DNA of 43,869 nt from Sedimentisphaerales bacterium (GTDB taxonomy: Bacteria > Planctomycetota > Phycisphaerae > Sedimentisphaerales > Anaerobacaceae). Both the position numbers and the translations under genes were made by a program. Numbering within the stretch: the first letter of the stretch is position 1; each line of letters begins with the position of its first letter. Below, in pieces: positions 1-7,509 of this stretch. The notes beneath the pieces are model-generated. The model was not told where the DNA came from. It saw only the letters and a list, made by a program, of their open reading frames with translations, and ran no database searches. Location of the stretch: assembly GCA_016930645.1 (NCBI GenBank), contig JAFGGH010000015.1, forward strand, positions 1-43,869, read 5' to 3'.

Positions 1-365
1 GTGATAATATTTTGTGCCTTTTGCGGCTATATTACTTTAGTGTTAATTCGTGTGAACTTGTCCGCCGTTTGTTTGGCGGATTCGTGGCTAAAGAAAAAAC
101 CTTTTTTTACAAAACAAAGCCAATATTCCTCGTTTTTAGCCCAAAAACAAGGATTTGCAAGAAAAACAAAGCCAAATCGAACCCAAACGAACCCAAAACA
201 AAGCCAATTCAAAGCCAAACAAAGCCAATATTTTTGGGGTATTATGCTCCTTATTTTTCTATTTATCTCTGTGTTCTCTGCCTGCCTTGCCGTAGCTTTA
301 GCGAAGGCAGGTGACCTCTGTGGCTGGATTTCTTTAGTACATTTCAATGTTTGTAAAGATAGGTA
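1..365 (+). repeat. Degenerate AACGAACCCAA / AACAAAGCCAAT repeat element, copy 1
   Basis: This stretch is built from short degenerate units (AACAAAGCCAAT, AACGAACCCAA, ATTCAAAGCCA) between about 108 and 232. It is preceded by a TTTTGTGCCTTTTGCGGCTA-type head and followed by a tail resembling 'CTCTGTG...CTCTGTGGC'. A second copy with the same order of parts lies at 20887-21190. It also carries a TCCGCC...GGCGGA palindrome (61-80) and CCGTAGCTTTAGCGAAGG inside a CCTGCC...GGCAGG hairpin (about 278-311). It is open in several frames because the units are A-rich and lack stops, but no reading frame has a convincing start or family match. The rest, to 453, shows nothing further that I can identify. 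Confidence 0.7.
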
Positions 366-453
366 AATATTCCTTGCTTATTTGGCCGAAAATATGTTAA
401 CATTTTAGTTCTTTGAGCCTGCCTGGGGTGGGTGCATTAGCTGAAAAGATTAA

Positions 454-1332
454 TTGGTTATTCGTATAGTGGTGAAGGCAATAAAATCTCGGCAAAGATA
501 TTTTAAGGGCGTAGCTTTTGGCACGTTCGGGTTTTGTACGTCCTGGGCGATTAGCAGCACCGGCAGGCGGAACGAATGGGTGGAGGTTATACATAAAAAT
601 CTCAGCCTTGCTAACCTGCCTGAGTCCTTCAGGGGGCTGAGGATAATACAAGCAAGCGATTTTCATTGCAGCAGGACCGTTAGTAGCAAATATCTTAAGC
701 GGTGTGTTGAGCGGATGAATTCTCTCGATGCCGATGTTATTTTACTGACCGGCGATTATATTACTCACGATAGATACGGCCGATTCTACCGTAAGATTCC
801 TGGTATATTATCGAAGTTGAAAAGCAGATATGGTATTTACGCGTCACTCGGCAATCACGATTACGGTGTAGGCGGAGCGTTTAGAGTTGATAAAGGCGGC
901 AGGCTGGATGAGATGATTGACAGGATGCAGCAGGGCGGTGTACAAATTTTACGCAACTCAAGCGGCTTGCTTACCAAAAACGGCCATAATCTGTGGTTTG
1001 TCGGTCTTGGTGATTTATGGGCGAAAGATTTTCAGCCTCAAGACGCTTTTTCAAATGTTAACAGCGACGGCGCGGTAATAGCGTTATCTCATAATCCCGA
1101 TACGTTTAGCCGCCTCGCTGGTTATCATTTTGATGCGATGGTATCAGGCCATACCCACGGCTGTCGCTTCGAGTGGACCGCTTCGTCGGATAAGCCGTTA
1201 GTTAATCGAAGAATGTACTCATCGGGAATGTATCATCTTGATGGCAAAAAGCTTTATGTCAACAGGGGGCTTGGCAGGCACGGCAGAATATTTAATAAAA
1301 GACCTGAAATTACCGTCTTCACACTTTCATAA
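454..1332 (+). CDS. Calcineurin-like metallophosphoesterase (YaeI/YkuE type)
   Basis: A 292-residue protein with the full metallophosphoesterase motif set: D-x-H at 69-71, GD at 100-101, GNHD at 133-136, a conserved His in SHNPD at 212-216 and GHTHG at 232-236. These residues bind a two-metal centre that hydrolyses phosphate esters; members of this subgroup often act on lipid-linked pyrophosphates at the membrane. The N-terminus has SRQRYFKG (12-19) followed by a hydrophobic stretch, resembling a degenerate twin-arginine signal or a membrane anchor. The start is uncertain: TTG at 454 or GTG at 469 or 472, none with a strong ribosome binding site. It converges with htpX, with 14 nt between the stops. 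The substrate cannot be read from sequence. Confidence 0.88.
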   Translation: MVIRIVVKAIKSRQRYFKGVAFGTFGFCTSWAISSTGRRNEWVEVIHKNLSLANLPESFRGLRIIQASDFHCSRTVSSKYLKRCVERMNSLDADVILLTGDYITHDRYGRFYRKIPGILSKLKSRYGIYASLGNHDYGVGGAFRVDKGGRLDEMIDRMQQGGVQILRNSSGLLTKNGHNLWFVGLGDLWAKDFQPQDAFSNVNSDGAVIALSHNPDTFSRLAGYHFDAMVSGHTHGCRFEWTASSDKPLVNRRMYSSGMYHLDGKKLYVNRGLGRHGRIFNKRPEITVFTLS

Positions 1333-1346
1333 ATCTACCTAAAGTG

Positions 1347-2573
1347 CTACTGTTTTGGCACTTCGAGTGTTCGTTTACATCTTGGGCATTTGACCGTTGA
1401 GGCTTTGAAATTAGGCGGAATTTTCAGCTTTAATCCGCATACACAGCTTAAAAATACAAAGCCGTTAACCACCCGCATAATGTCACCGACCTGACGCATC
1501 TGTTTGCTTTTAAGCTCTTGGCTTTTGGCTTTTTCCGAGGCCTGTCTTATAGCGACTTGTTCTTTAGTAAAGGAGCTGACAGGCACAATTGTTTTGTGTT
1601 TGGTTGTGGATGTGTATGCGTCGGAGTAGTCTTTGAAAGAGGCTCCGTGTGTCATATTCCTTAAAATGCGAATCCGCTCGGAAATTGGCGGGTGTGTACT
1701 GGTAAGGTCGGAAAGCTTCATCTGGCCTTTCTTCTTGAATGGATTGACGATGTACATAGGTGCTGATGCCTTGTTGGCGGCGGCGAGCTGCGGTGACGGG
1801 TCGTTTGCTATTTTTTCCAGGGCACTTGCCAGTCCTTCCGGATAGCGGGTCAATCGAGCGCCGCCGGCGTCAGCCAGATATTCGCGCCTGCGGGACAGGG
1901 CAAAGTAGAGCAACTGGGCCATAATCGGCGCGAGAATAGCTGCGATTATAGCGATAATTAAAAACAGGATCGCCGCCTGGCCGCCGCCTTTGCCGCCTGA
2001 TGAGTACCTTCTTCTGCTGCCCATCGAGCTATAGAACATTCCGCGCAGAAATATCTGTGACAGCAGGACAATTGTGCCGAGCATTACACCGGCCATTGTT
2101 ACAAAGAGAATATCACGGTTTATAATGTGGCTCATCTCGTGGGCAATCACACCCTGCAATTCATCGCGATTTAATCTGCCCAAAAGGCCTGCTGTTACCG
2201 CTATCGATGATGTTTCCGGTTTGCGGCCTGTTGCAAAGGCATTCGGCGCAGGGTCTGCAATGATGTATATTTTGGGCATCTTGCCCATACCTGCCGCTAT
2301 AGTCATTTCTTCGACTACATTGAAAAGCTGAGGATTGACGTCCTTTGTTACAGGTTTAGCCCCGCTTGCCGCCAGGAATATCTGGTCGCCGCTGGAAAAG
2401 CTTATTAAAGTGAGGATGAGCCAGATAACAGTGGCAATGACAAGACCGAAAAATCCGCCTTCCGGGCCGAAGATAAAAAGACCGATGAGAAAACCCAGCA
2501 GCAGCAGAACCATCGCCATAAGGGTCATCAGGATTATGGAATTTCTTTTATTGGCTCTTATCAGTTCCCACAT
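1347..2573 (-). CDS. htpX: HtpX-like M48 zinc metalloprotease with C-terminal zinc ribbon
   Basis: A 408-residue integral membrane protease of the M48 family, which degrades damaged membrane proteins. Hydrophobic segments lie at about 12-36, 41-59, 155-176 and 201-226. The zinc site is HEMSH at 145-149, with the third ligand supplied by E231 in REYLAD. The length exceeds the usual roughly 290 residues because of a C-terminal tail of about 100 residues that ends in a CxC...CPRC zinc-ribbon-like module (about 375-402). It lies 18 nt downstream of the GH78 gene and in the same direction as lemA and the TFIIB-type zinc-ribbon gene, so all four may be one transcript. LemA and HtpX are often neighbours in bacteria. 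The protease call is firm; the role of the tail is unknown. Confidence 0.93.
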   Translation of the reverse strand: MWELIRANKRNSIILMTLMAMVLLLLGFLIGLFIFGPEGGFFGLVIATVIWLILTLISFSSGDQIFLAASGAKPVTKDVNPQLFNVVEEMTIAAGMGKMPKIYIIADPAPNAFATGRKPETSSIAVTAGLLGRLNRDELQGVIAHEMSHIINRDILFVTMAGVMLGTIVLLSQIFLRGMFYSSMGSRRRYSSGGKGGGQAAILFLIIAIIAAILAPIMAQLLYFALSRRREYLADAGGARLTRYPEGLASALEKIANDPSPQLAAANKASAPMYIVNPFKKKGQMKLSDLTSTHPPISERIRILRNMTHGASFKDYSDAYTSTTKHKTIVPVSSFTKEQVAIRQASEKAKSQELKSKQMRQVGDIMRVVNGFVFLSCVCGLKLKIPPNFKASTVKCPRCKRTLEVPKQ

Positions 2574-2591
2574 GTTATGTTAATCCAGAAT

Positions 2592-5201
2592 TCATTTTTT
2601 TTGTTCTAACCGATAATGGTAGGTACCCGCTGTGACCATTTCGGATTTTCGTCCATTTGGAAATTCAATGGTGGCGGTTGTGTTGGGCGGAACAACAATG
2701 TACATCTCTATTTTTCCGTTTTTCTTTCTCCATCCACTGGATGCCTTGCCATAGGGCGTTTCAAGTTCAGCGTAAGTCCAGTCGAGTTGCCTGGCAATGA
2801 GCGGCCGGATAAAGAAGTGCTTGTAGCCGGGATTCGCCGGGTCAGGGGCAAGTCCCGCAATACGTTCATACATCCACCGACCGATGGCACCGTAAGCGTA
2901 GTGGTTAAAGGAGTTCATGCCCGCATCACCAAAACCATCTTCATGGCTGTAACTGTTCCATCGTTCCCACATCGTTGTGGCGCCCTGATTAATGGAATAG
3001 AACCACGAGGGATAACTTTCCTTAAACAGCACTTCGAAAGCAAGGTCGGCGTATCCCATCCGGTCAAGGATGCCGACAATATAGGGTGTACCAAGAAAAC
3101 CAGTGCGCAGATGGTTGTCTGCGTCGTGAACAAGACGCACCAAATGTGCGGCAGAGTTTTTCTGCATCTCCGGCGGGATGAGATCAAAGGCGATGGCGAG
3201 GAGATAGCCCGTTTGGGTTTGGGGTGCATTCCGGAGTTTGCCATCTGAATCGAAATAATGTTTCGCAAAGGCCTGCTTCACCAAATCGGCTTCGGCGGTG
3301 TAACGTTTTGCATCTTCGTCGCGTTTGAGTACACCGGCACAGGTGGCAAGCAGCCGGACGCTGTGCGCGTAATAGGCAGTGCCAATCAGAGCAACAGGCG
3401 TGTCGCCTTCTCTTTTACCGGAGTAGGGCTGAAGCCAGTCGCCAAAAGCCTTGATTTGGCGTATTAAGCCATCGGTTGACTGTGACCGATACCAGCCGAC
3501 GAGTTTTTCCATCATCTCGAAGTTCTCGGTCAGTACTTCCATGTCGCCGGTGCGGACATAAACCTCCCATGGAATGATAGCGGCTGCGTCCATCCAGCCG
3601 GGGCTGCCTGCCCACTTTACCGCTTCAGGAATGACATGTGGAATCCGGCCGTCAGGTAACTGGTCGTCGCGCATGGAACCGAGCCAGCTTTTCCAGAAAG
3701 CGTGGCAGTCATAGTTGAACATCGAGGTGGAGCAAAAGACCTGCGCGTCGCCGGTCCATCCCATACGTTCGTCCCGCTGGGGACAGTCGGTTGGAATATC
3801 AACAAAATTGCCGCGCTGACCCCAGACAATATTGCTCTGGAGCTGGTTCAGCTTGACATGTGAGGACTCAAATTTACCGATTTTCCGCAAATCGGAATGC
3901 AGCACCACGCCGGTGACCCAATCCTTCTGCGGCCTTGCGTTGGCCGGCAGACCGGACAGTTCCACGTATCGGAATCCGTGAAATGTGAAATGAGGTTCCC
4001 ATTCGATGATGCTTGTCGCGGCGGCGGTGTAGGTGTCGGTTGATTTGGCCGAGCGATAATTGGCCGTATAAAGGGTACCGTCCTTATTGAGCATTTCGGC
4101 AAAACGGATTGTAACGGTTTCATTCCTTTTTACCGGAATTTTTACCCTCGCCCAGCCGACCATGTTCTGGCCGAGGTCAAAAACGAAACGGCCCGGTTCA
4201 GGCTCGGTGATTTCCTTCACAGTGAGCGTTTCCGTTTCCCTGACCGGCGTAAAGGGCTTTGGCGTCAACCGCGCGTCGCCGAGATCAGCGTTTGCTGTAA
4301 CCGGTTTCCATCCCGAGATCGGTTTGCGTGCGTCATAGCTTTCGCCGTTATAGATGCCGGATGAAAGGATCGGACCTTGCCAGGTGGCTTGCCAGTTTTC
4401 ATCGGACATAATCGTCTCGACTGAACCATCCGCATAGGCAATCTCCAGCTGCAGCAGAAGTTCGGGGTCATTTCCGTATATACCAGTCTGGTTGTTCCAG
4501 CCGAGTCTGCCGGCATACCACCCCTTGCCTAACATAGCCAAAAGTGTATTGTTGCCCGCCTGTAACTGGCAGGTAACATCGTAGGTCAGCGTGTCCAGAC
4601 GATTATGATAAGAAGTCCAGCCATTGGCGAAATGGTCATTGCCAACACGATTACCATTCAGACGAAGTTCGAACATGCCGCGTGCCGTAACATAGAGTCG
4701 GGCGGTCTCAATATTTTGTTTCGCCTCGAATTGCCGGCGCAGGTAGGCAATGGGTTCCTGGTTCGGTTCGCTCTTTTGTCCGGGTTGAATCCATTTTGCT
4801 TTCCAGTCCTTTGCAGAAAGCAGCCCCAACTCGAGATAGGCCGGTTTGCTCCAATTGGATGTTCGCCCCTTTTCATCACGGAATCGAACACGCCATTTGA
4901 GCCGATCACGTGAAGCAAGCGGTTCGCCCCCATAGTGTACCCCTGCCGACTGGTCGGACTCGACCCAGCCGCTGTCCCATAGCGCAGAACCCGCTTTTGT
5001 AACCTCGATCTGATAGGCCGTTTGTTTTTTAACGTCTTCCGGCAGCTTCCATGAAAACGTCGGTGTTGCATCGTGGAATCCGACGGGTTCGACGAATCCT
5101 TCGCCCACCGTCAATAAATAGGGTCGTTGCATGCCGCAGCCGCATAATCCAACCAATCCTGATACCAGCAGAATACCTGTAAATATTTTTATTTTTTTCA
5201 T
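2592..5201 (-). CDS. GH78 alpha-L-rhamnosidase lipoprotein
   Basis: An 869-residue secreted or surface-anchored alpha-L-rhamnosidase that releases rhamnose from pectin (rhamnogalacturonan) or glycosides. A signal peptide ends in a lipobox-like LCGC, so Cys20 or Cys22 may be lipidated. It is followed by an Ig-like N-terminal domain (about 30-125), rhamnosidase beta-domains (about 130-430, including FDLGQNMVGWARV at 341-353) and the (alpha/alpha)6 catalytic barrel. The GH78 catalytic signature DCPQRDERMGWTGDAQ lies at 472-487, with the acidic residues D477, E478 and D485 of the active site intact. Length and order are typical for the family. The odd thing is its place: it separates lemA (68 nt upstream) from htpX (18 nt downstream). 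No dockerin is present, unlike the other secreted proteins here. Confidence 0.93.
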   Translation of the reverse strand: MKKIKIFTGILLVSGLVGLCGCGMQRPYLLTVGEGFVEPVGFHDATPTFSWKLPEDVKKQTAYQIEVTKAGSALWDSGWVESDQSAGVHYGGEPLASRDRLKWRVRFRDEKGRTSNWSKPAYLELGLLSAKDWKAKWIQPGQKSEPNQEPIAYLRRQFEAKQNIETARLYVTARGMFELRLNGNRVGNDHFANGWTSYHNRLDTLTYDVTCQLQAGNNTLLAMLGKGWYAGRLGWNNQTGIYGNDPELLLQLEIAYADGSVETIMSDENWQATWQGPILSSGIYNGESYDARKPISGWKPVTANADLGDARLTPKPFTPVRETETLTVKEITEPEPGRFVFDLGQNMVGWARVKIPVKRNETVTIRFAEMLNKDGTLYTANYRSAKSTDTYTAAATSIIEWEPHFTFHGFRYVELSGLPANARPQKDWVTGVVLHSDLRKIGKFESSHVKLNQLQSNIVWGQRGNFVDIPTDCPQRDERMGWTGDAQVFCSTSMFNYDCHAFWKSWLGSMRDDQLPDGRIPHVIPEAVKWAGSPGWMDAAAIIPWEVYVRTGDMEVLTENFEMMEKLVGWYRSQSTDGLIRQIKAFGDWLQPYSGKREGDTPVALIGTAYYAHSVRLLATCAGVLKRDEDAKRYTAEADLVKQAFAKHYFDSDGKLRNAPQTQTGYLLAIAFDLIPPEMQKNSAAHLVRLVHDADNHLRTGFLGTPYIVGILDRMGYADLAFEVLFKESYPSWFYSINQGATTMWERWNSYSHEDGFGDAGMNSFNHYAYGAIGRWMYERIAGLAPDPANPGYKHFFIRPLIARQLDWTYAELETPYGKASSGWRKKNGKIEMYIVVPPNTTATIEFPNGRKSEMVTAGTYHYRLEQKK

Positions 5202-5268
5202 TTTTAAGTAAACACAGAACCGGGGATTGCACTGTTTTTATCAATCCGTGAAATCCGTGGTTGCTCTT

Positions 5269-5853
5269 TTAGTTAAAGCTGACTTTTGGGACTTCGCGCT
5301 CTGCGGCGTTTTCAATCTCAAAGAAGTCGCGTTTGCCGAATCCGAACATCCCGGCGATTATATTCGAGGGGAACATTTGTATTTTGTTGTTAAAGAACAG
5401 TACCTGGTCGTTGTAGTTCTGCCGGGAAAATGAAATTTTGTTTTCCGTGCTTGTCAGCTCTTCCTGGAGCGAGAGAAAGTTCTGGTTGGCTTTGAGGTCG
5501 GGATAATTTTCCACTACCAGCAGGAATTTACTTAAAGCTCCGCCCAGAGCACCTTCGGCTTTGGCTGCGTCGGCAACATTACTAGCGCCCATTGCCGCGG
5601 CTCTGGCGTTTGTAATGGCCTCGAAGGTTTCACGTTCGTGATGCATATAGCCTTTTGCAGTTTCGATGAGATTAGGTATCAAGTCATGTCGCCGTTTCAA
5701 TTGAACGTCGATTTGAGACCAGGCGTTATCGACCTGGTTACGAAGCCTGACCAAGGCGTTGTATATGCCGATTACTGCAAATATCAGCAGGACAAGAACG
5801 GCTATAATCGCTATTAGTACGACAAGAAAGATTGTGGCTGCACCTGCAAGCAT
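5269..5853 (-). CDS. lemA: LemA family protein
   Basis: A 194-residue LemA-family protein. One N-terminal transmembrane segment (about 5-30) is followed by the conserved YNxLVxLRNQVDxAWxQIDVQLKRRxDLIPNLIETxKGY signature (about 31-69) and ends in the typical F...AxREVPKVSF tail. The family forms a helical-bundle domain on the membrane; its biochemical role is poorly defined. It lies 24 nt downstream of a TFIIB-type zinc-ribbon gene on the same strand. LemA is commonly found beside HtpX, but here the GH78 gene has come between them. The 67-nt gap after lemA contains 'AATCCGTGAAATCCGTGG', a short dispersed repeat type. Confidence 0.94.
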   Translation of the reverse strand: MLAGAATIFLVVLIAIIAVLVLLIFAVIGIYNALVRLRNQVDNAWSQIDVQLKRRHDLIPNLIETAKGYMHHERETFEAITNARAAAMGASNVADAAKAEGALGGALSKFLLVVENYPDLKANQNFLSLQEELTSTENKISFSRQNYNDQVLFFNNKIQMFPSNIIAGMFGFGKRDFFEIENAAEREVPKVSFN

Positions 5854-5877
5854 TTTTCCACTCCTTAAAAATAAATA

Positions 5878-6303
5878 CTATTGATTTTGATTGTTTCCCG
5901 TTTCGGATAATTGCGGATTTTCCGCGAACATATCGGCTAAAAGCGTCTGAATTTTACTGTCGCTGTCCAGTTTTGCCCGTTTTAGAATATCCTCAAGCTC
6001 GCCAGCGTCAAACCACAAGCCGTGTTTTTTCTTACAGCTATCTATCAGCAGCTGATGGCCGTCTTTGCCCACCACGACTTTCAGCATTTTTTTCGCGCAA
6101 ATCGGGCACTTTCTTTTGGCTTCGGTACATTTGGTATCGATGGTGAACGAGTCAAGCAGTTTCGCGGATTTCTCGACGTCATCTATAAGCAGATCCAGCT
6201 CACCGGCGTCGAGCCAAATGCCCCCACAGCCGAAGCAGTGGTCAATCTCGACACCCCGCAGTTCCAGTACCACCATCGCGTTTTTACAGACCGGACAATC
6301 CAT
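5878..6303 (-). CDS. Protein with two TFIIB-type zinc ribbons
   Basis: A 141-residue soluble protein with two tandem zf-TFIIB modules. The first (about 1-36) has CPVCKNAM...DHCFGCGGIWLDAGEL. The second (about 64-112) has CPICAKKM...DSCKKKHGLWFDAGEL. Each has a CxxC pair followed by a second cysteine pair or equivalent and the family's G-x-W-x-DAGEL ending. The role is unknown; such proteins may bind nucleic acid or act as zinc-dependent scaffolds. It is the first gene of the minus-strand run that continues into lemA. Confidence 0.88.
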   Translation of the reverse strand: MDCPVCKNAMVVLELRGVEIDHCFGCGGIWLDAGELDLLIDDVEKSAKLLDSFTIDTKCTEAKRKCPICAKKMLKVVVGKDGHQLLIDSCKKKHGLWFDAGELEDILKRAKLDSDSKIQTLLADMFAENPQLSETGNNQNQ

Positions 6304-6476
6304 AAGTTTCCTTTTACTGCTAAATACGCATCAGGCTGTTGAAAATTCAATGATTTTAGTTTGAAATGATAATCTCTGCCTGGTCATTGGTCAAGGAAAC
6401 AGAAAATATTTATACTTGACGAGGTTAATCGAATTGTTTAATCATTGCCGATAACTAAATTACAGAAGATTAAGAT

Positions 6477-7259
6477 ATGATAGTTGATTGCCATACACAC
6501 ATAAGCGGTCTTACAGAAGACCATCAAGGCACTGCCGAGCGTCTGTCCGCTCAAAATACGGTTGATAAATGTTTTGTTCTTGCCGGTCCCGGCTTGTCAT
6601 CAGAGCAGGCAAACAATGAAGTTGCCGAATTTGTCGGGAAATACCCCGACAAAATGGTAGGTTTTGCCGTTGTTGACCCGACGAAGGATGATTTCAGTAA
6701 TAAGTCACTTACCAAAATGAGCGAGAAGCAGTCCATAAAGGGGCTGGTATTATACTGCTCGGGGTGCGATTTTCACCCTGCTCACAGTAAAGCTATGCGT
6801 CTTTATGAGATAGCCCAGGAACTTAAGCTGCCGGTTTTCTTTCATAATGGGTCTGAGCATGCCTGTGGCAATCTGCAATACGCTCAGCCTTTTCTTATTG
6901 ATGAAATTGCCCGGACATTCGACAAGCTCAAAATAATTATCGGCAGTATGGGACTGCCGTTTGTCGAGCAGACATTGGTAATGCTGGCGAGGCACCCTAA
7001 TGTTTATGCTGATTTAACCATAAAAATTGAGCGCAACTGGCAGCTCTATACGACTGTTCTTTCCTGTTATGAATATGGAGTATTAGATAAACTTCTTTTC
7101 GGCAGCGGGTTTCCCTTCGCCGACGCCGGAGTCTGTGTAGAAGCGCTGCTCGGATTTAACAAGAGGCTTGGCGACACTAATTTGCCAACTGTGCCAAGAG
7201 GAGAGCTTAGAAGTATAATTGAGCGTGATACCATTAAGCTCCTCAGTATAGAGCAGTGA
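6477..7259 (+). CDS. Amidohydrolase-family (Amidohydro_2-like) protein with altered active site
   Basis: A 260-residue TIM-barrel protein of the metal-dependent hydrolase superfamily (amidohydrolase-2/TatD-like). The N-terminal metal motif HTH is at 6-8, and the strand-4 His lies in FFHNG (H123). Two other positions are unusual. The segment that normally reads GHxG is IIGSMG (154-159), with Ser for His. The segment that normally reads FGSDxP is FGSGFP (208-213), with Gly for the catalytic Asp. It may bind a metal or ligand without classic hydrolysis, or use another mechanism. The ATG has only a weak AGA-rich Shine-Dalgarno region. It stands alone, divergent from the zinc-ribbon gene. Confidence 0.82.
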   Translation: MIVDCHTHISGLTEDHQGTAERLSAQNTVDKCFVLAGPGLSSEQANNEVAEFVGKYPDKMVGFAVVDPTKDDFSNKSLTKMSEKQSIKGLVLYCSGCDFHPAHSKAMRLYEIAQELKLPVFFHNGSEHACGNLQYAQPFLIDEIARTFDKLKIIIGSMGLPFVEQTLVMLARHPNVYADLTIKIERNWQLYTTVLSCYEYGVLDKLLFGSGFPFADAGVCVEALLGFNKRLGDTNLPTVPRGELRSIIERDTIKLLSIEQ

Positions 7260-7261
7260 TT

Positions 7262-7447
7262 TAAATACGTAGTACGGTTGCGCTTCCTCCTTCGCTAAAG
7301 CTACGGAGGACAGGTTCGCGGCGCGTATCGGTTGCGTAGAACGTAAATCGTGGTTAATTACGCAACCGTATGACGATATTCGATACGAACCGCGCAACCG
7401 AATAACGAATAACGAGTATAATCTCGGATTTTATCCGCCGAGGCGGA
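7262..7447. repeat. Palindromic intergenic repeat, family A copy 1
   Basis: This intergenic repeat has nested inverted arms. GGTTGCGTA faces TACGCAACC around an ACGTAAATCGTGG core, and outer CGTATCG faces CGATACG. It also contains CCTTCGCTAAAGCTACGG, the reverse complement of a motif at about 288-306, and a TCCGCC-GA-GGCGGA palindrome at 7434-7447. A related copy lies at about 35105-35235, which has AACGTGAATCGTAG and ACGATAAACGTTACGAGCCGCG where this copy has AACGTAAATCGTGG and ACGATATTCGATACGAACCGCG. Related flanks also occur at 9599-9835. No protein is encoded. Confidence 0.65.
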
Positions 7448-7509
7448 TTAATTTGATGTTTCTTTGGTTTTTAAAGGACAGTACTTATTTTACATGGAGG
7501 TAAACGTTC

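Noticed and set aside
1-366. Open frame of 121 codons over the left-edge repeat
   Set aside because: It is created by stop-free A-rich repeat units, has no Shine-Dalgarno or family match, and the frame reads differently in the second repeat copy.
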